DNA of 6,184 bases from CAZMVU01 sp964569295 (GCA_964569295.1 CAZMVU010000253.1:1-6184); one strand, 5' to 3'; positions 1-6,085 are shown, counted from the stretch's first letter. Program-made: numbers and translations. The notes: generated by a model from the letters alone, not told the origin.

Positions 1-129
1 CTCGAACCAGGCGGGGCCGCCCCATTTGCCGGTGACGATGACATCCTGGCCGCCGTCGCCATCGGGGTCGGTCACAACAAGGCTGAGGCCCGAGTGAAGA
101 GGACGCCGGGGGCAACGTCCCTCCCTCAC
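1..129 (-). CDS. Partial FG-GAP/VCBS-like repeat protein (runs off left edge)
   Basis: Read on the minus strand in the frame with codons at 1-3, 4-6 and so on, positions 1-90 encode GLSLVVTDPDGDGG followed by QDVIVTGKWGGPAWFE. The stretch DPDGDGGQD (43-69) is the D-x-D-x-D-G-x-x-D calcium loop of FG-GAP/VCBS beta-propeller blades, and the VIVTGKWGG strand fits such a blade. These domains usually occur in exported or surface proteins. The only start in view that makes sense of the layout is GTG at 127-129, which overlaps the marR stop as GTGA. That start would give a 13-residue arginine-rich lead-in and no signal peptide, which is unusual for the family. The segment may therefore be a 5'-truncated remnant, a frameshifted gene, or a real translationally coupled gene. 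The frame stays open to the window edge, so length and C-terminus are unknown. The repeat is fairly sure; the start and intactness are not. Confidence 0.45.
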   Translation of the reverse strand, partial: MREGRCPRRPLHSGLSLVVTDPDGDGGQDVIVTGKWGGPAWFE

Positions 130-605
130 GGCGCCTTGCCCACCGCCGTGCGGGCGGCGTCGAGCAAGTCGCGCAGGGCATGAAGCTGCTCGGGGGGCAT
201 GGCGCCGAGGGTGTTGGCGTGTACCGTGGCGATGGGACCGTCGAGCGGGTCGATGAGCGTCTGGCCCGCGGGCAGGATTTGTGCGCAGACCACGCGGCGG
301 TCGTCGTCGCGCCGGCGCCGGGCGATCAGCCCGCGGCACTCGAGGCGGTCGAGAATCCGGGTGACGTCGGGCACGCGGTGCACCATGCGCTTGCCAACCT
401 CGCTGCATGTGAGCCCTTCGTCTCCCGCGCCGCGCAGAATCCGCAGCACGTTGTACTGGGCGGGCGAGAGCCCCGCGGTCTTGAGCAAGGACTTGACCGG
501 ACTCCCGAGTTCCTGGGCGAGAAGCACGATGTTGAGGTAGACCTCGGACTCGATGTTGGCAAAGGGTTTGCTCTGTTTGATGTCCTGCTGTAATTTGCTG
601 GGCAT
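126..605 (-). CDS. MarR-family winged-helix transcriptional regulator
   Basis: This encodes a 159-residue protein, a normal MarR length. MarR proteins are cytoplasmic homodimers that bind palindromic DNA and usually release it on binding a small ligand. Residues 36-60 form the dimer/linker helices, about 65-93 the helix-turn-helix (LTCSEVGKRM then RVPDVTRILDRLECRGLI), and 97-110 the basic wing (RRRRDDDRRVVCAQI), which carries the conserved D-x-R (D101 or D102 with R103/R104). The C-terminal helix from about 137 completes the dimer interface. The start chosen is ATG at 603-605, where family-like sequence begins. The frame is open for another 66 codons upstream, but that sequence resembles nothing and runs through the promoter. 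No Shine-Dalgarno precedes the ATG, and a TATAAT lies only six bases upstream. The gene is divergent from the PEPCK gene, so it could control itself, PEPCK or both. The ligand cannot be told from sequence. Confidence 0.9.
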   Translation of the reverse strand: MPSKLQQDIKQSKPFANIESEVYLNIVLLAQELGSPVKSLLKTAGLSPAQYNVLRILRGAGDEGLTCSEVGKRMVHRVPDVTRILDRLECRGLIARRRRDDDRRVVCAQILPAGQTLIDPLDGPIATVHANTLGAMPPEQLHALRDLLDAARTAVGKAP

Positions 606-616
606 AATGAAATTAT
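604..616. promoter_or_regulatory. Dyad over marR start codon and -10 (candidate autoregulatory operator)
   Basis: The sequence ATAAT-GAA-ATTAT is a perfect inverted repeat with 5-bp arms and a 3-bp centre. It covers the marR start codon and overlaps its -10 box. MarR proteins commonly repress themselves from AT-rich palindromes placed over their promoter. The arms are short and AT-rich, so chance is possible. Confidence 0.35.
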
Positions 617-617
617 A
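612..617 (-). promoter_or_regulatory. -10 element of marR promoter (probably leaderless transcript)
   Basis: A perfect TATAAT lies on the minus strand and ends six bases before the marR ATG. A start site about 7 bases downstream of the -10 would fall on or next to the A of the ATG, giving a leaderless mRNA. This agrees with the missing Shine-Dalgarno. The best -35 is weak: TTCCGT at 636-641 with an 18-bp spacer. The surrounding AT-rich patch (604-624) stands out in otherwise GC-rich DNA. Confidence 0.5.
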
Positions 618-681
618 TATAGTATGGGGGACGCAACGGAAGGGGAAGCGCGGCCGGCTCCCTGCCTGCCGACAACCGATG

Positions 682-712
682 TTGGAAAAACCACTGCAGC
701 AAGCAGTATACT
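682..712 (+). promoter_or_regulatory. Candidate pckG promoter with small dyad in spacer
   Basis: TATACT at 707-712 matches the -10 consensus at five of six bases. TTGGAA at 682-687 could be the -35, but the spacer is long at 19 bp; GGAAAA at 684-689 would give 17 bp. A perfect inverted repeat, ACTGC-AGCAA-GCAGT (693-707), fills the spacer and touches the -10, where a repressor could sit. Transcription from about 719 would leave a leader of roughly 167 bases before pckG. Confidence 0.35.
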
Positions 713-746
713 CGGCATCCATCCCATACCAGGGATTCTCCCGAGC

Positions 747-829
747 ATGCCCATAGCCCGTACCGGCCTGTGTTCGTGGGCAGCGATGGCGGAGAAGGTA
801 CACGGTCCGGCAAGAGGCCGCATGGGCAT
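747..829 (+). promoter_or_regulatory. Potential stem-loop in the pckG leader
   Basis: Two nested inverted repeats lie between the candidate promoter and the PEPCK start. The outer arms are ATGCCCAT (747-754) and ATGGGCAT (822-829). The inner arms are CGGCCT (764-769) and AGGCCG (815-820). GTGT (770-773) and ACAC (800-803) could extend the inner part. The right-hand arms are nearly contiguous, with one unpaired base, while the left-hand arms are nine bases apart. It resembles no riboswitch class I recognise, and GC-rich DNA yields such arms by chance. Confidence 0.25.
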
Positions 830-885
830 CTGTGGGACTGGTAGAAACAAGCGATCAACCGCGGCAACTGCGAGGAAGCCACGCT

Positions 886-2718
886 ATGGAATGTCCGGCC
901 TACGTAAAAAATGACCGTGTGAAAAGGTGGGTGGCCGAGCTGGCCGAACGATGCAAACCCGATGGCGTGCACTGGTGCGACGGTTCGCAGGCGGAGTATG
1001 ACAGCCTCGCCGATCAGATGGTGCAAGCCGGCACAGCTATCAAACTGAACGAAGCGAAGCGCCCCAATAGCTACTTGTTCCGGTCCGATCCGGCGGACGT
1101 CGCGCGTGTCGAGGGAAGCACGTACATCTGTTCGGAAAAGAAGGAAGACGCCGGCCCGACGAACAACTGGACCGACCCGAAGGAGATGAAGCAGAAGCTG
1201 CTTGATCTGTTCAGCGGGTGCATGCGCGGGCGCACGATGTACGTGATCCCGTTCAGCATGGGGCCGCTGGGCTCGAACATATCGTATGTCGGTATCGAGA
1301 TCACGGACTCGCCCTACGTGGTCATGAACATGCGCATCATGACGCGCATGGGCCGCAAGGTGTGGGACGTGCTGGGCGACGGCGAATTCATCCCGTGCAT
1401 TCACAGCGTGGGTATGCCGCTGGAACCGGGCCAGGAAGACGTGCCCTGGCCATGCAATGCGCAGAACAAGTACATCGTCCACTTTCCGGAAGAACGCTCG
1501 ATCTGGTCCTTTGGCAGCGGTTACGGCGGCAACGCGCTGCTGGGCAAGAAATGCTTTGCCCTGCGCATCGCCTCGGTTATGGCGCGCGACGAAGGCTGGC
1601 TCGCCGAGCACATGCTCATCGTGGGCATCGAAGATCCGCAAGGCCGCAAGACCTATGTGGCGGGGGCATTCCCGAGCGCCTGCGGCAAGACGAACCTCGC
1701 CATGCTGATCCCGCCGGCTGCCTTCAACGACTACAAAGTGACCACCGTGGGCGACGATATCGCCTGGGTCAAGCCCCAGGAAGATGGCCGCCTGCACGCC
1801 ATCAATCCGGAAGCGGGCTTTTTCGGCGTGGCGCCGGGCACTTCGGACAGCTCGAACCCGAACGCCATGGCGTCTGTCGAGCATGACAGCATTTTCACCA
1901 ACTGCGCACTCACCGAAGAGGGGGATGTCTGGTGGGAGGAGATGACGGACGAGCCGCCCGCCAAGCTCACCGACTGGCAAGGCCAGCCCTGGGAACCGGG
2001 CTGTGGCCGCCCGGCAGCCCACCCGAATGCACGGTTCACCGCGCCGCTCACAAACTGCCCCAGCGCCGATCCCAACTGGGAAGACCCGGCAGGGGTGCCC
2101 ATCCACGCATTCATATTCGGCGGCCGCCGCAGCGACACGGTCCCCCTCGTGATGCAAGCGGCGGACTGGACCCACGGGGTGTACATGGCCGCTACCATGG
2201 GCTCCGAGAAAACCGCCGCCGCTTCCGGCAACATCGGTGCGGTGCGGCGTGACCCCTTCGCCATGCTGCCCTTCTGCGGCTACCACATGGCCGATTACTG
2301 GAACCACTGGCTCGATATCGCCAGCCACATCAGCCACCCGCCCATGATCTTCTCCGTGAACTGGTTCCGAAAAGGTGAAGACGGCAAGTTCGTGTGGCCG
2401 GGCTTCGGCGAGAACATGCGCTGCCTCGAGTGGGTCGTCAGGCGGGTCCACGGCAATGCCACCGCCGAGGAAAATCCCCTCGGCTGGACACCCCCCTACA
2501 ACGACCTCGAGTGGCAGGGACTCGAAGACTTCACCAAGGAAGACTTCATCAAGGTGGTCTCCATCAACAAGGCGGCGTGGCAAGCAGAACTCAAGTCGCA
2601 CAAGGAGCTCTTCGAACAGATGGGCAGCAAGCTGCCGCGTGAAATGGATCTCCAGCGCGAGCTTATCGAAGCCCAGCTCGACCGGGCCCCGGAAGTTTGG
2701 AGACCCAGCGAAACCTGA
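886..2718 (+). CDS. pckG: Phosphoenolpyruvate carboxykinase (GTP)
   Basis: This cytosolic enzyme interconverts oxaloacetate + GTP and phosphoenolpyruvate + GDP + CO2, linking the TCA cycle to gluconeogenesis or working anaplerotically in reverse. The product is 610 residues, normal for GTP-type PEPCK (animal enzymes about 620). Landmarks, with established rat residue numbers: R74 (R87) and Y213 (Y235) for substrate; K222 (K244), H242 (H264) and D291 (D311) as Mn ligands; the P-loop FPSACGKTN at 262-270 with reactive C266 (C288); N381 and R383 (N403/R405); and R414 (R436) in FGGRR. The signatures RTMYVIPFSMGP, GVAPGTS and WPGFGEN are also present. ATG at 886 is preferred because GAGGAA (872-877) sits eight bases upstream. 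The in-frame ATG at 832 would add 18 unrelated residues and lies in the putative leader hairpin. The gene stands alone on its strand and converges on rtcB. No key residue is missing. Confidence 0.97.
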   Translation: MECPAYVKNDRVKRWVAELAERCKPDGVHWCDGSQAEYDSLADQMVQAGTAIKLNEAKRPNSYLFRSDPADVARVEGSTYICSEKKEDAGPTNNWTDPKEMKQKLLDLFSGCMRGRTMYVIPFSMGPLGSNISYVGIEITDSPYVVMNMRIMTRMGRKVWDVLGDGEFIPCIHSVGMPLEPGQEDVPWPCNAQNKYIVHFPEERSIWSFGSGYGGNALLGKKCFALRIASVMARDEGWLAEHMLIVGIEDPQGRKTYVAGAFPSACGKTNLAMLIPPAAFNDYKVTTVGDDIAWVKPQEDGRLHAINPEAGFFGVAPGTSDSSNPNAMASVEHDSIFTNCALTEEGDVWWEEMTDEPPAKLTDWQGQPWEPGCGRPAAHPNARFTAPLTNCPSADPNWEDPAGVPIHAFIFGGRRSDTVPLVMQAADWTHGVYMAATMGSEKTAAASGNIGAVRRDPFAMLPFCGYHMADYWNHWLDIASHISHPPMIFSVNWFRKGEDGKFVWPGFGENMRCLEWVVRRVHGNATAEENPLGWTPPYNDLEWQGLEDFTKEDFIKVVSINKAAWQAELKSHKELFEQMGSKLPREMDLQRELIEAQLDRAPEVWRPSET

Positions 2719-2748
2719 TCGCCCACAGGCACGGATATACGCACTCTC

Positions 2749-2785
2749 CCGGCCCGCCGCGCACACACCCCGCGCTGCGGGCCGG
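2749..2785. terminator. GC-rich hairpin between convergent pckG and rtcB
   Basis: CCGGCCCGC (2749-2757) and GCGGGCCGG (2777-2785) form a perfect 9-bp stem. An inner CGCG/CGCG pairing (2758-2761 with 2771-2774) can shorten the loop. It begins 31 bases after the pckG stop and lies 62 bases past the rtcB stop, so it could serve both transcripts. Neither strand has a T-run after it, so it is not a classical intrinsic terminator. It may block 3' exonucleases or act with Rho. Confidence 0.4.
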
Positions 2786-2847
2786 TTCTGTGCGCGCTTG
2801 CCCCACGCGCCGTCTTCCCCGCACATTGACACGGGCGATGGCGCCGT

Positions 2848-4248
2848 TCAGTCTTCCGGACGCTCCGTGCCCGGGGCCATTTTCACGAGTCGCGGCTGGA
2901 ATTTCGCCACCACCGCGACCAGATCGGCCTGGGCCGCCATAACCGTGTCGATGTCTTTATAAACCATGGGCACTTCGTCGAGACCGGCGGAAAGAACAGT
3001 CACGCCGCGCTCGGCGAACAGACGCCGTGCCGCCGCCCATGAGAGGGTTTTCTTCGCCTGGCTGCGGCTCATTACCCGGCCCGCGCCGTGGCTGCAACTC
3101 GCAAGCGCGTCTTCGTTGCCTTTGCCGCGCACGACATAGGCGGGGCTCGCCATGGACCCGGGGATGATCCCGAGCACGCCCGCGCCCGCTGGAGTGGCCC
3201 CCTTCCGGTGCACGATCACCTTTTTGCCGTCGTGTTCTTCTTCCCACGCGAAGTTGTGGTGGTTCTCGATGTCGAGCAGCACTTCCGCGCCCAGGTTCTT
3301 CGCCACGTGGTAGTGGATAAGTGCGTGGTTCGCAGCGGCGTATTCGCCCATGAGGTTCATAGCCGCCCAATACGCATGCCCTTCCGGCGAATCCAAATCA
3401 AGCCATGCGAGGTGCCGGCATTCAGGGGGCAGGCTGCGGCCGGTGCGCTCTTGTGCCAATTTCGAGTAGTGGTTGCACACCTGCGCCCCCGTCCCGCGAC
3501 TGCCGCTGTGGCTCAGAAGCGCGAGGTAGGCGCCCGGCCCCGGCCCGAGACCCCGCTCGATAATCTCGACGATCCCGAACTCGACAAAGTGGTTGCCGCT
3601 GCCCGACGTGCCAAGTTGTGCCCAGGCCTTGTCTTTGAGCGCGGCCGTCACTGGCGACACGTTCCAGTCGCAGTCCATCACCGCATGCTGACGGCGCTGC
3701 TTGAAAGAAGCCCCGACGCCGAACTTCGTTTCCTCTTCGATCGCGCGCTTCAGCCGGTCCACATCGCCGTCAAGCGCCGCAGGCGGGATATCGAGCACGG
3801 TCATCTTCATCCGGCACGCAATGTCGACACCGACGGCATAGGGAATCACCGCATTGTCCGTGGCAAGCACCCCGCCGATGGGCAGGCCGTAACCCACGTG
3901 CGCATCGGGCATGAGCGCGCCCCGTACCGCGACGGGCAGCTTGCAGGCATTGTTCATCTGCGTGATGGACTTCGGGTCAAGGTCCTCGCCCCATTGCTTG
4001 TAAGGCGCCGTGTTCGCCATCGCCTCGCTGGGCGGCGTGTGCCGCCCTTCCTGCGCGAGCAGCACCTGGGCTGCCGGGCCGTAGTACGCGTCGTCCACGT
4101 GAGCCGCCGGGTTCTTCGCCACCGCCTTGAGCGTGCGCAAAACGTCTTTCTTGCGGATGCCGGCAGCCTCCGCTTCCTGCGCCGCCCGCATGGCGGCGGC
4201 CATGGCAGCGCCGGCGATACCGGCCTTTTTGAGCTCTTTGCGTTTCAT
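2848..4248 (-). CDS. rtcB: RNA-splicing ligase RtcB (N-terminally extended form)
   Basis: RtcB joins RNA ends carrying a 2',3'-cyclic phosphate or 3'-phosphate to 5'-OH ends, using GTP and Mn2+ through a histidine-GMP intermediate, in RNA repair or tRNA splicing. The 466-residue product has every catalytic motif: GVDIACRM (D142, C145), GTSGSGNHFVE (N219, H220), SHSGSRG (H247), NHHNFA (H331) and SCSHGAGR with guanylylated H387. The 56-residue gap between H331 and H387 equals that between H281 and H337 in E. coli. The metal-site cysteine is C145 versus C78 in E. coli, so about 67 residues are added at the N-terminus; that part is rich in alanine, lysine and arginine and probably helical. ATG at 4246-4248 is chosen because a weak AGG lies six bases upstream. 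A GTG at 4267-4269 would add seven residues but has no ribosome site. No rtcA, rtcR or archease gene lies in the window. Confidence 0.96.
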   Translation of the reverse strand: MKRKELKKAGIAGAAMAAAMRAAQEAEAAGIRKKDVLRTLKAVAKNPAAHVDDAYYGPAAQVLLAQEGRHTPPSEAMANTAPYKQWGEDLDPKSITQMNNACKLPVAVRGALMPDAHVGYGLPIGGVLATDNAVIPYAVGVDIACRMKMTVLDIPPAALDGDVDRLKRAIEEETKFGVGASFKQRRQHAVMDCDWNVSPVTAALKDKAWAQLGTSGSGNHFVEFGIVEIIERGLGPGPGAYLALLSHSGSRGTGAQVCNHYSKLAQERTGRSLPPECRHLAWLDLDSPEGHAYWAAMNLMGEYAAANHALIHYHVAKNLGAEVLLDIENHHNFAWEEEHDGKKVIVHRKGATPAGAGVLGIIPGSMASPAYVVRGKGNEDALASCSHGAGRVMSRSQAKKTLSWAAARRLFAERGVTVLSAGLDEVPMVYKDIDTVMAAQADLVAVVAKFQPRLVKMAPGTERPED

Positions 4249-4311
4249 GGTGCGCCTGCGCGCTTGCACGCTGTGTGCCGGTGTGCGTTCGCCCGCTACC
4301 CAGACATAGCG

Positions 4312-4336
4312 CCAAGCGGGAGGGGATCTTGCTTGG
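4312..4336 (-). other. Small inverted repeat upstream of rtcB
   Basis: CCAAGC (4312-4317) and GCTTGG (4331-4336) can pair in the gap between the small ORF and rtcB. In the minus-strand transcript the stem is 6 bp around a 13-base loop. A second GC dyad, CGGCCG at 4343-4348 and 4360-4365, lies beside it. They could weakly terminate the upstream unit or structure the rtcB leader. No convincing promoter for rtcB was found in 4249-4374. Confidence 0.2.
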
Positions 4337-4374
4337 GTGTGGCGGCCGGCATGGACCCGCGGCCGGGCGCTGCC

Positions 4375-4524
4375 TCAGCGCAGGAAATCGGGGACAAGAA
4401 GGCTGCACACCAATCGTATGGGGAACGTGACCAGATCCAGGATACCCCAGAGCAGACCGGGCACGGTGTCGAACAGCAAGTGACCAAAGGCCGAGAACAT
4501 GCCGCCAATCCCTTTTTCATCCAT
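4375..4524 (-). CDS. Hypothetical 49-residue hydrophobic small protein
   Basis: I do not recognise a family. The peptide opens with MDEKGIGGMFSAFG and has a hydrophobic stretch at about residues 20-43 (VPGLLWGILDLVTFPIRLVC within it), ending SLLVPDFLR. It looks like a single membrane-spanning or membrane-lying helix, broken by prolines at 22 and 35. ATG at 4522-4524 is supported by a strong Shine-Dalgarno, GGGAGGAA at 4532-4539, whose GGAGG core lies nine bases from the start. The same frame is open 16 codons further upstream, but that region contains the ribosome site. A competing start at 4520 in another frame is placed worse and gives a cysteine-rich peptide with no sensible pattern. It lies between the lpxH-like gene (107-bp gap) and rtcB (126-bp gap) on the same strand. 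Context suggests an envelope location, but function is unknown. Confidence 0.6.
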   Translation of the reverse strand: MDEKGIGGMFSAFGHLLFDTVPGLLWGILDLVTFPIRLVCSLLVPDFLR

Positions 4525-4531
4525 GGGCCAT

Positions 4532-4539
4532 TTCCTCCC
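4532..4539 (-). promoter_or_regulatory. Strong Shine-Dalgarno of the small ORF
   Basis: GGGAGGAA on the minus strand lies at good spacing from ATG 4522-4524. It is the best ribosome site on the minus strand and the main reason to accept the small ORF and its start. Confidence 0.6.
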
Positions 4540-4603
4540 TGTATCGTGCGCTTGGACGACGAAGCGCCACACGAGAAGGTCAAAAGGTTACAACCCCAGT
4601 AAA

Positions 4604-4615
4604 ACATAGGTATGT
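4604..4615. promoter_or_regulatory. AT-rich dyad downstream of the lpxH-like gene
   Basis: ACATA-GG-TATGT is a perfect inverted repeat, followed by TTTT in the minus-strand direction. The hairpin loop is too tight for a strong terminator, so it is either a weak terminator for the lepB-lpxH unit or a protein-binding site ahead of the small ORF. A smaller dyad, GGTT-AC-AACC, follows at 4586-4595. The stretch 4580-4630 is clearly AT-richer than its surroundings, as promoters often are. Confidence 0.25.
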
Positions 4616-4631
4616 GGTTATAATCAACGGC

Positions 4632-5378
4632 TTACCCGCCCGTCGTGATACCGCCTGCAAGCTGAAAAGAGGCGCCGTCCCACGTGGCATAAGCGCGGTT
4701 TTCGATCCAGTCACCGGGATTGAGGAAAATGCCCTCGCCCCCGGGCATGGGCAGCGACTCGAGGGTTTGGGCGTGCGAATGTCCGCAACACACGCCATCG
4801 ACCACACCCTCGGCGAGCACGCGCGCGGCATAGGCGCGCAAGGCCTTCGCTTCCGGGCCCGCCCAGGGATCGGGCGCCTTGTAGAGCGTGCGGCTGCCAT
4901 GACTCACCCGTTGCGCGAGGGCCATGGCCCAGTCCGGATGTAGCTGGCGGAAACAGCCGACTACGAAACGATTGCGCGCGATACGCTTGTAAATCCGGTA
5001 TTTCCAGTCCGCCGGGTTGATACCATCACCGTGGATGAACCGCACGGTCTTGCCGCCGAAAGGGAGGTCGGCCTCGAGATGGATTTCAAAACCGAGGGTA
5101 TCGCGCAGGAAACGCCCGGCCCAGAAGTCATGGTTCCCGCAGATAAGGTGCATCTCGACACCCGCATCGCGCAGTTCCGCCAAGGCCCGCAACACTTCGA
5201 AATAACCCGAGAAAACCACATGCCGGTACTCGAACCAGAAATCGAACAGATCGCCCAGGCAAACGACGCGGGTGTACTCCGCCGGATTGAAGGCGCGCAG
5301 CCAATCCGCGAATTCGCGCGTCCGTGCCGGCTCGCCGGCTCGCAGGTGCACGTCGGCAAAGATGAGGGTCTTACTCAT
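4632..5378 (-). CDS. UDP-2,3-diacylglucosamine pyrophosphatase-like metallophosphoesterase (LpxH family)
   Basis: This encodes a 248-residue calcineurin-like phosphoesterase close in length to E. coli LpxH (240). LpxH removes UMP from UDP-2,3-diacylglucosamine to give lipid X in lipid A synthesis at the inner face of the cytoplasmic membrane. The metal ligands appear in order: D9 and H11 (ADVH), D43 (GDLFDFW), N82 and H83 (GNHD), H116 (HGDG), and H200 with H202 (GHSH). The hydrophobic GDLFDFWFEYRHVVF segment fits the lipid-facing part of this subfamily. The second block reads GNHD, where E. coli LpxH has GNRD, so this is the LpxH2-like or broader subgroup and the substrate is inferred. ATG at 5376-5378 begins the beta-strand before ADVH. 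It follows the lepB stop by 13 bp without a clear Shine-Dalgarno, which suggests translational coupling in a lepB-lpxH operon. Confidence 0.85.
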   Translation of the reverse strand: MSKTLIFADVHLRAGEPARTREFADWLRAFNPAEYTRVVCLGDLFDFWFEYRHVVFSGYFEVLRALAELRDAGVEMHLICGNHDFWAGRFLRDTLGFEIHLEADLPFGGKTVRFIHGDGINPADWKYRIYKRIARNRFVVGCFRQLHPDWAMALAQRVSHGSRTLYKAPDPWAGPEAKALRAYAARVLAEGVVDGVCCGHSHAQTLESLPMPGGEGIFLNPGDWIENRAYATWDGASFQLAGGITTGG

Positions 5379-5391
5379 GATAGGGCGCCGG

Positions 5392-6042
5392 CTACAACAG
5401 GCCGAGGTTGTGGAATGGCCAGAAGCGCAGCACCGCCCGGCCGACCACGTGATCCAGGTTGATGGGCCCGAAGCGGCGGCTGTCTTTGCTGACGCTGCGG
5501 TGATCGCCGAGCACGTAGATATCGCCGGCGCCGAGGTCCACCGCATGGCGGCCCGGGTCGCTGCGCTCAACGGGCGCGAGATACCCCTGCGCCGCACGCT
5601 GGTGGTTCACATAGACCGTACCGTCTTCATAGCGCACCGCCACCGCCGGGGCCTCGTCCGTGGCGGCGCGCACGACGGATTCGCTGCGCAGCGGCGGCCC
5701 AACGGCAACCACACGCTTTACATAGCGCCGCCCCGTCTCGACCGGACTGTCAAACACCACGATATCCCCCGCTTCCAACGGCTGTAGCCCATGCAGGAAC
5801 GGCAGCCGCTGCAAAGTCACCGGCAGCTTGAACACGAGGATGCGATCGCCTTCGTGCAACGTCGGGGTCATCGAATCGCCGTGTACCGGATAGCCCTCGA
5901 TCACGAAGGTCTTCATGAGCAGAAACAGCACGAGAAACAGGACCACCGCCTTGACGAGGTCCCAGAGCTCGTGTCTCAGTTTGTCCGCAGCCGGCGGCGC
6001 ACTGGGCGCCTCGGCTTCCGCACTGGATGCAAAACTACACAC
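5392..6042 (-). CDS. lepB: Type I signal peptidase (S26 family)
   Basis: This membrane protease cuts signal peptides from exported proteins on the outer face of the cytoplasmic membrane with a Ser/Lys dyad. The 216-residue protein has a short alanine/proline-rich cytoplasmic tail and a single membrane helix at about 28-48 (VKAVVLFLVLFLLMKTFVI). Box B is GDSMTPTLHEGD with nucleophile S57, box D is RYVKRVVAVGP with general base K109, and box E is GDHRSVSKDSRRFGP at 179-193. Box E usually reads GDN; here the third residue is His. The protein has one N-terminal helix, unlike the two of E. coli LepB. GTG at 6040-6042 is the only usual start between the upstream in-frame stop (TAG, 6082-6084) and the membrane helix. 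AGGGAAG (6052-6058) lies nine bases before it. It is the first gene of the lepB-lpxH unit. Confidence 0.95.
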   Translation of the reverse strand: MCSFASSAEAEAPSAPPAADKLRHELWDLVKAVVLFLVLFLLMKTFVIEGYPVHGDSMTPTLHEGDRILVFKLPVTLQRLPFLHGLQPLEAGDIVVFDSPVETGRRYVKRVVAVGPPLRSESVVRAATDEAPAVAVRYEDGTVYVNHQRAAQGYLAPVERSDPGRHAVDLGAGDIYVLGDHRSVSKDSRRFGPINLDHVVGRAVLRFWPFHNLGLL

Positions 6043-6085
6043 TGTACCATTCTTCCCTGCGGCCGGTCTGCCATCACAATCCTAT

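Noticed and set aside
606..803. Upstream extension of the MarR frame (66 extra residues)
   Set aside because: The sequence is not MarR-like and crosses the promoter. Family homology begins at the ATG at 603-605.
613..2832. 739-codon open frame on the minus strand opposite PEPCK
   Set aside because: It is antisense to a PEPCK with every catalytic residue. The translation is Arg/His/Ala-rich with no domain, as expected from codon bias in GC-rich DNA.
3088..4602. 504-codon open frame on the plus strand opposite rtcB and the small ORF
   Set aside because: Composition is typical of an antisense shadow, and RtcB on the other strand has full motif support.
4296..4607. 103-codon minus-strand frame overlapping the small ORF
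   Set aside because: It is Cys/Ser/Pro-rich without a pattern, has no start well placed for the Shine-Dalgarno, and competes with a frame giving a coherent hydrophobic helix.
4614..4943. Plus-strand frame next to a TATAAT at 4619-4624
   Set aside because: No matching -35 is present, and the frame is antisense to the lpxH-like gene. The box lies in an AT-rich intergenic patch where it can arise by chance.
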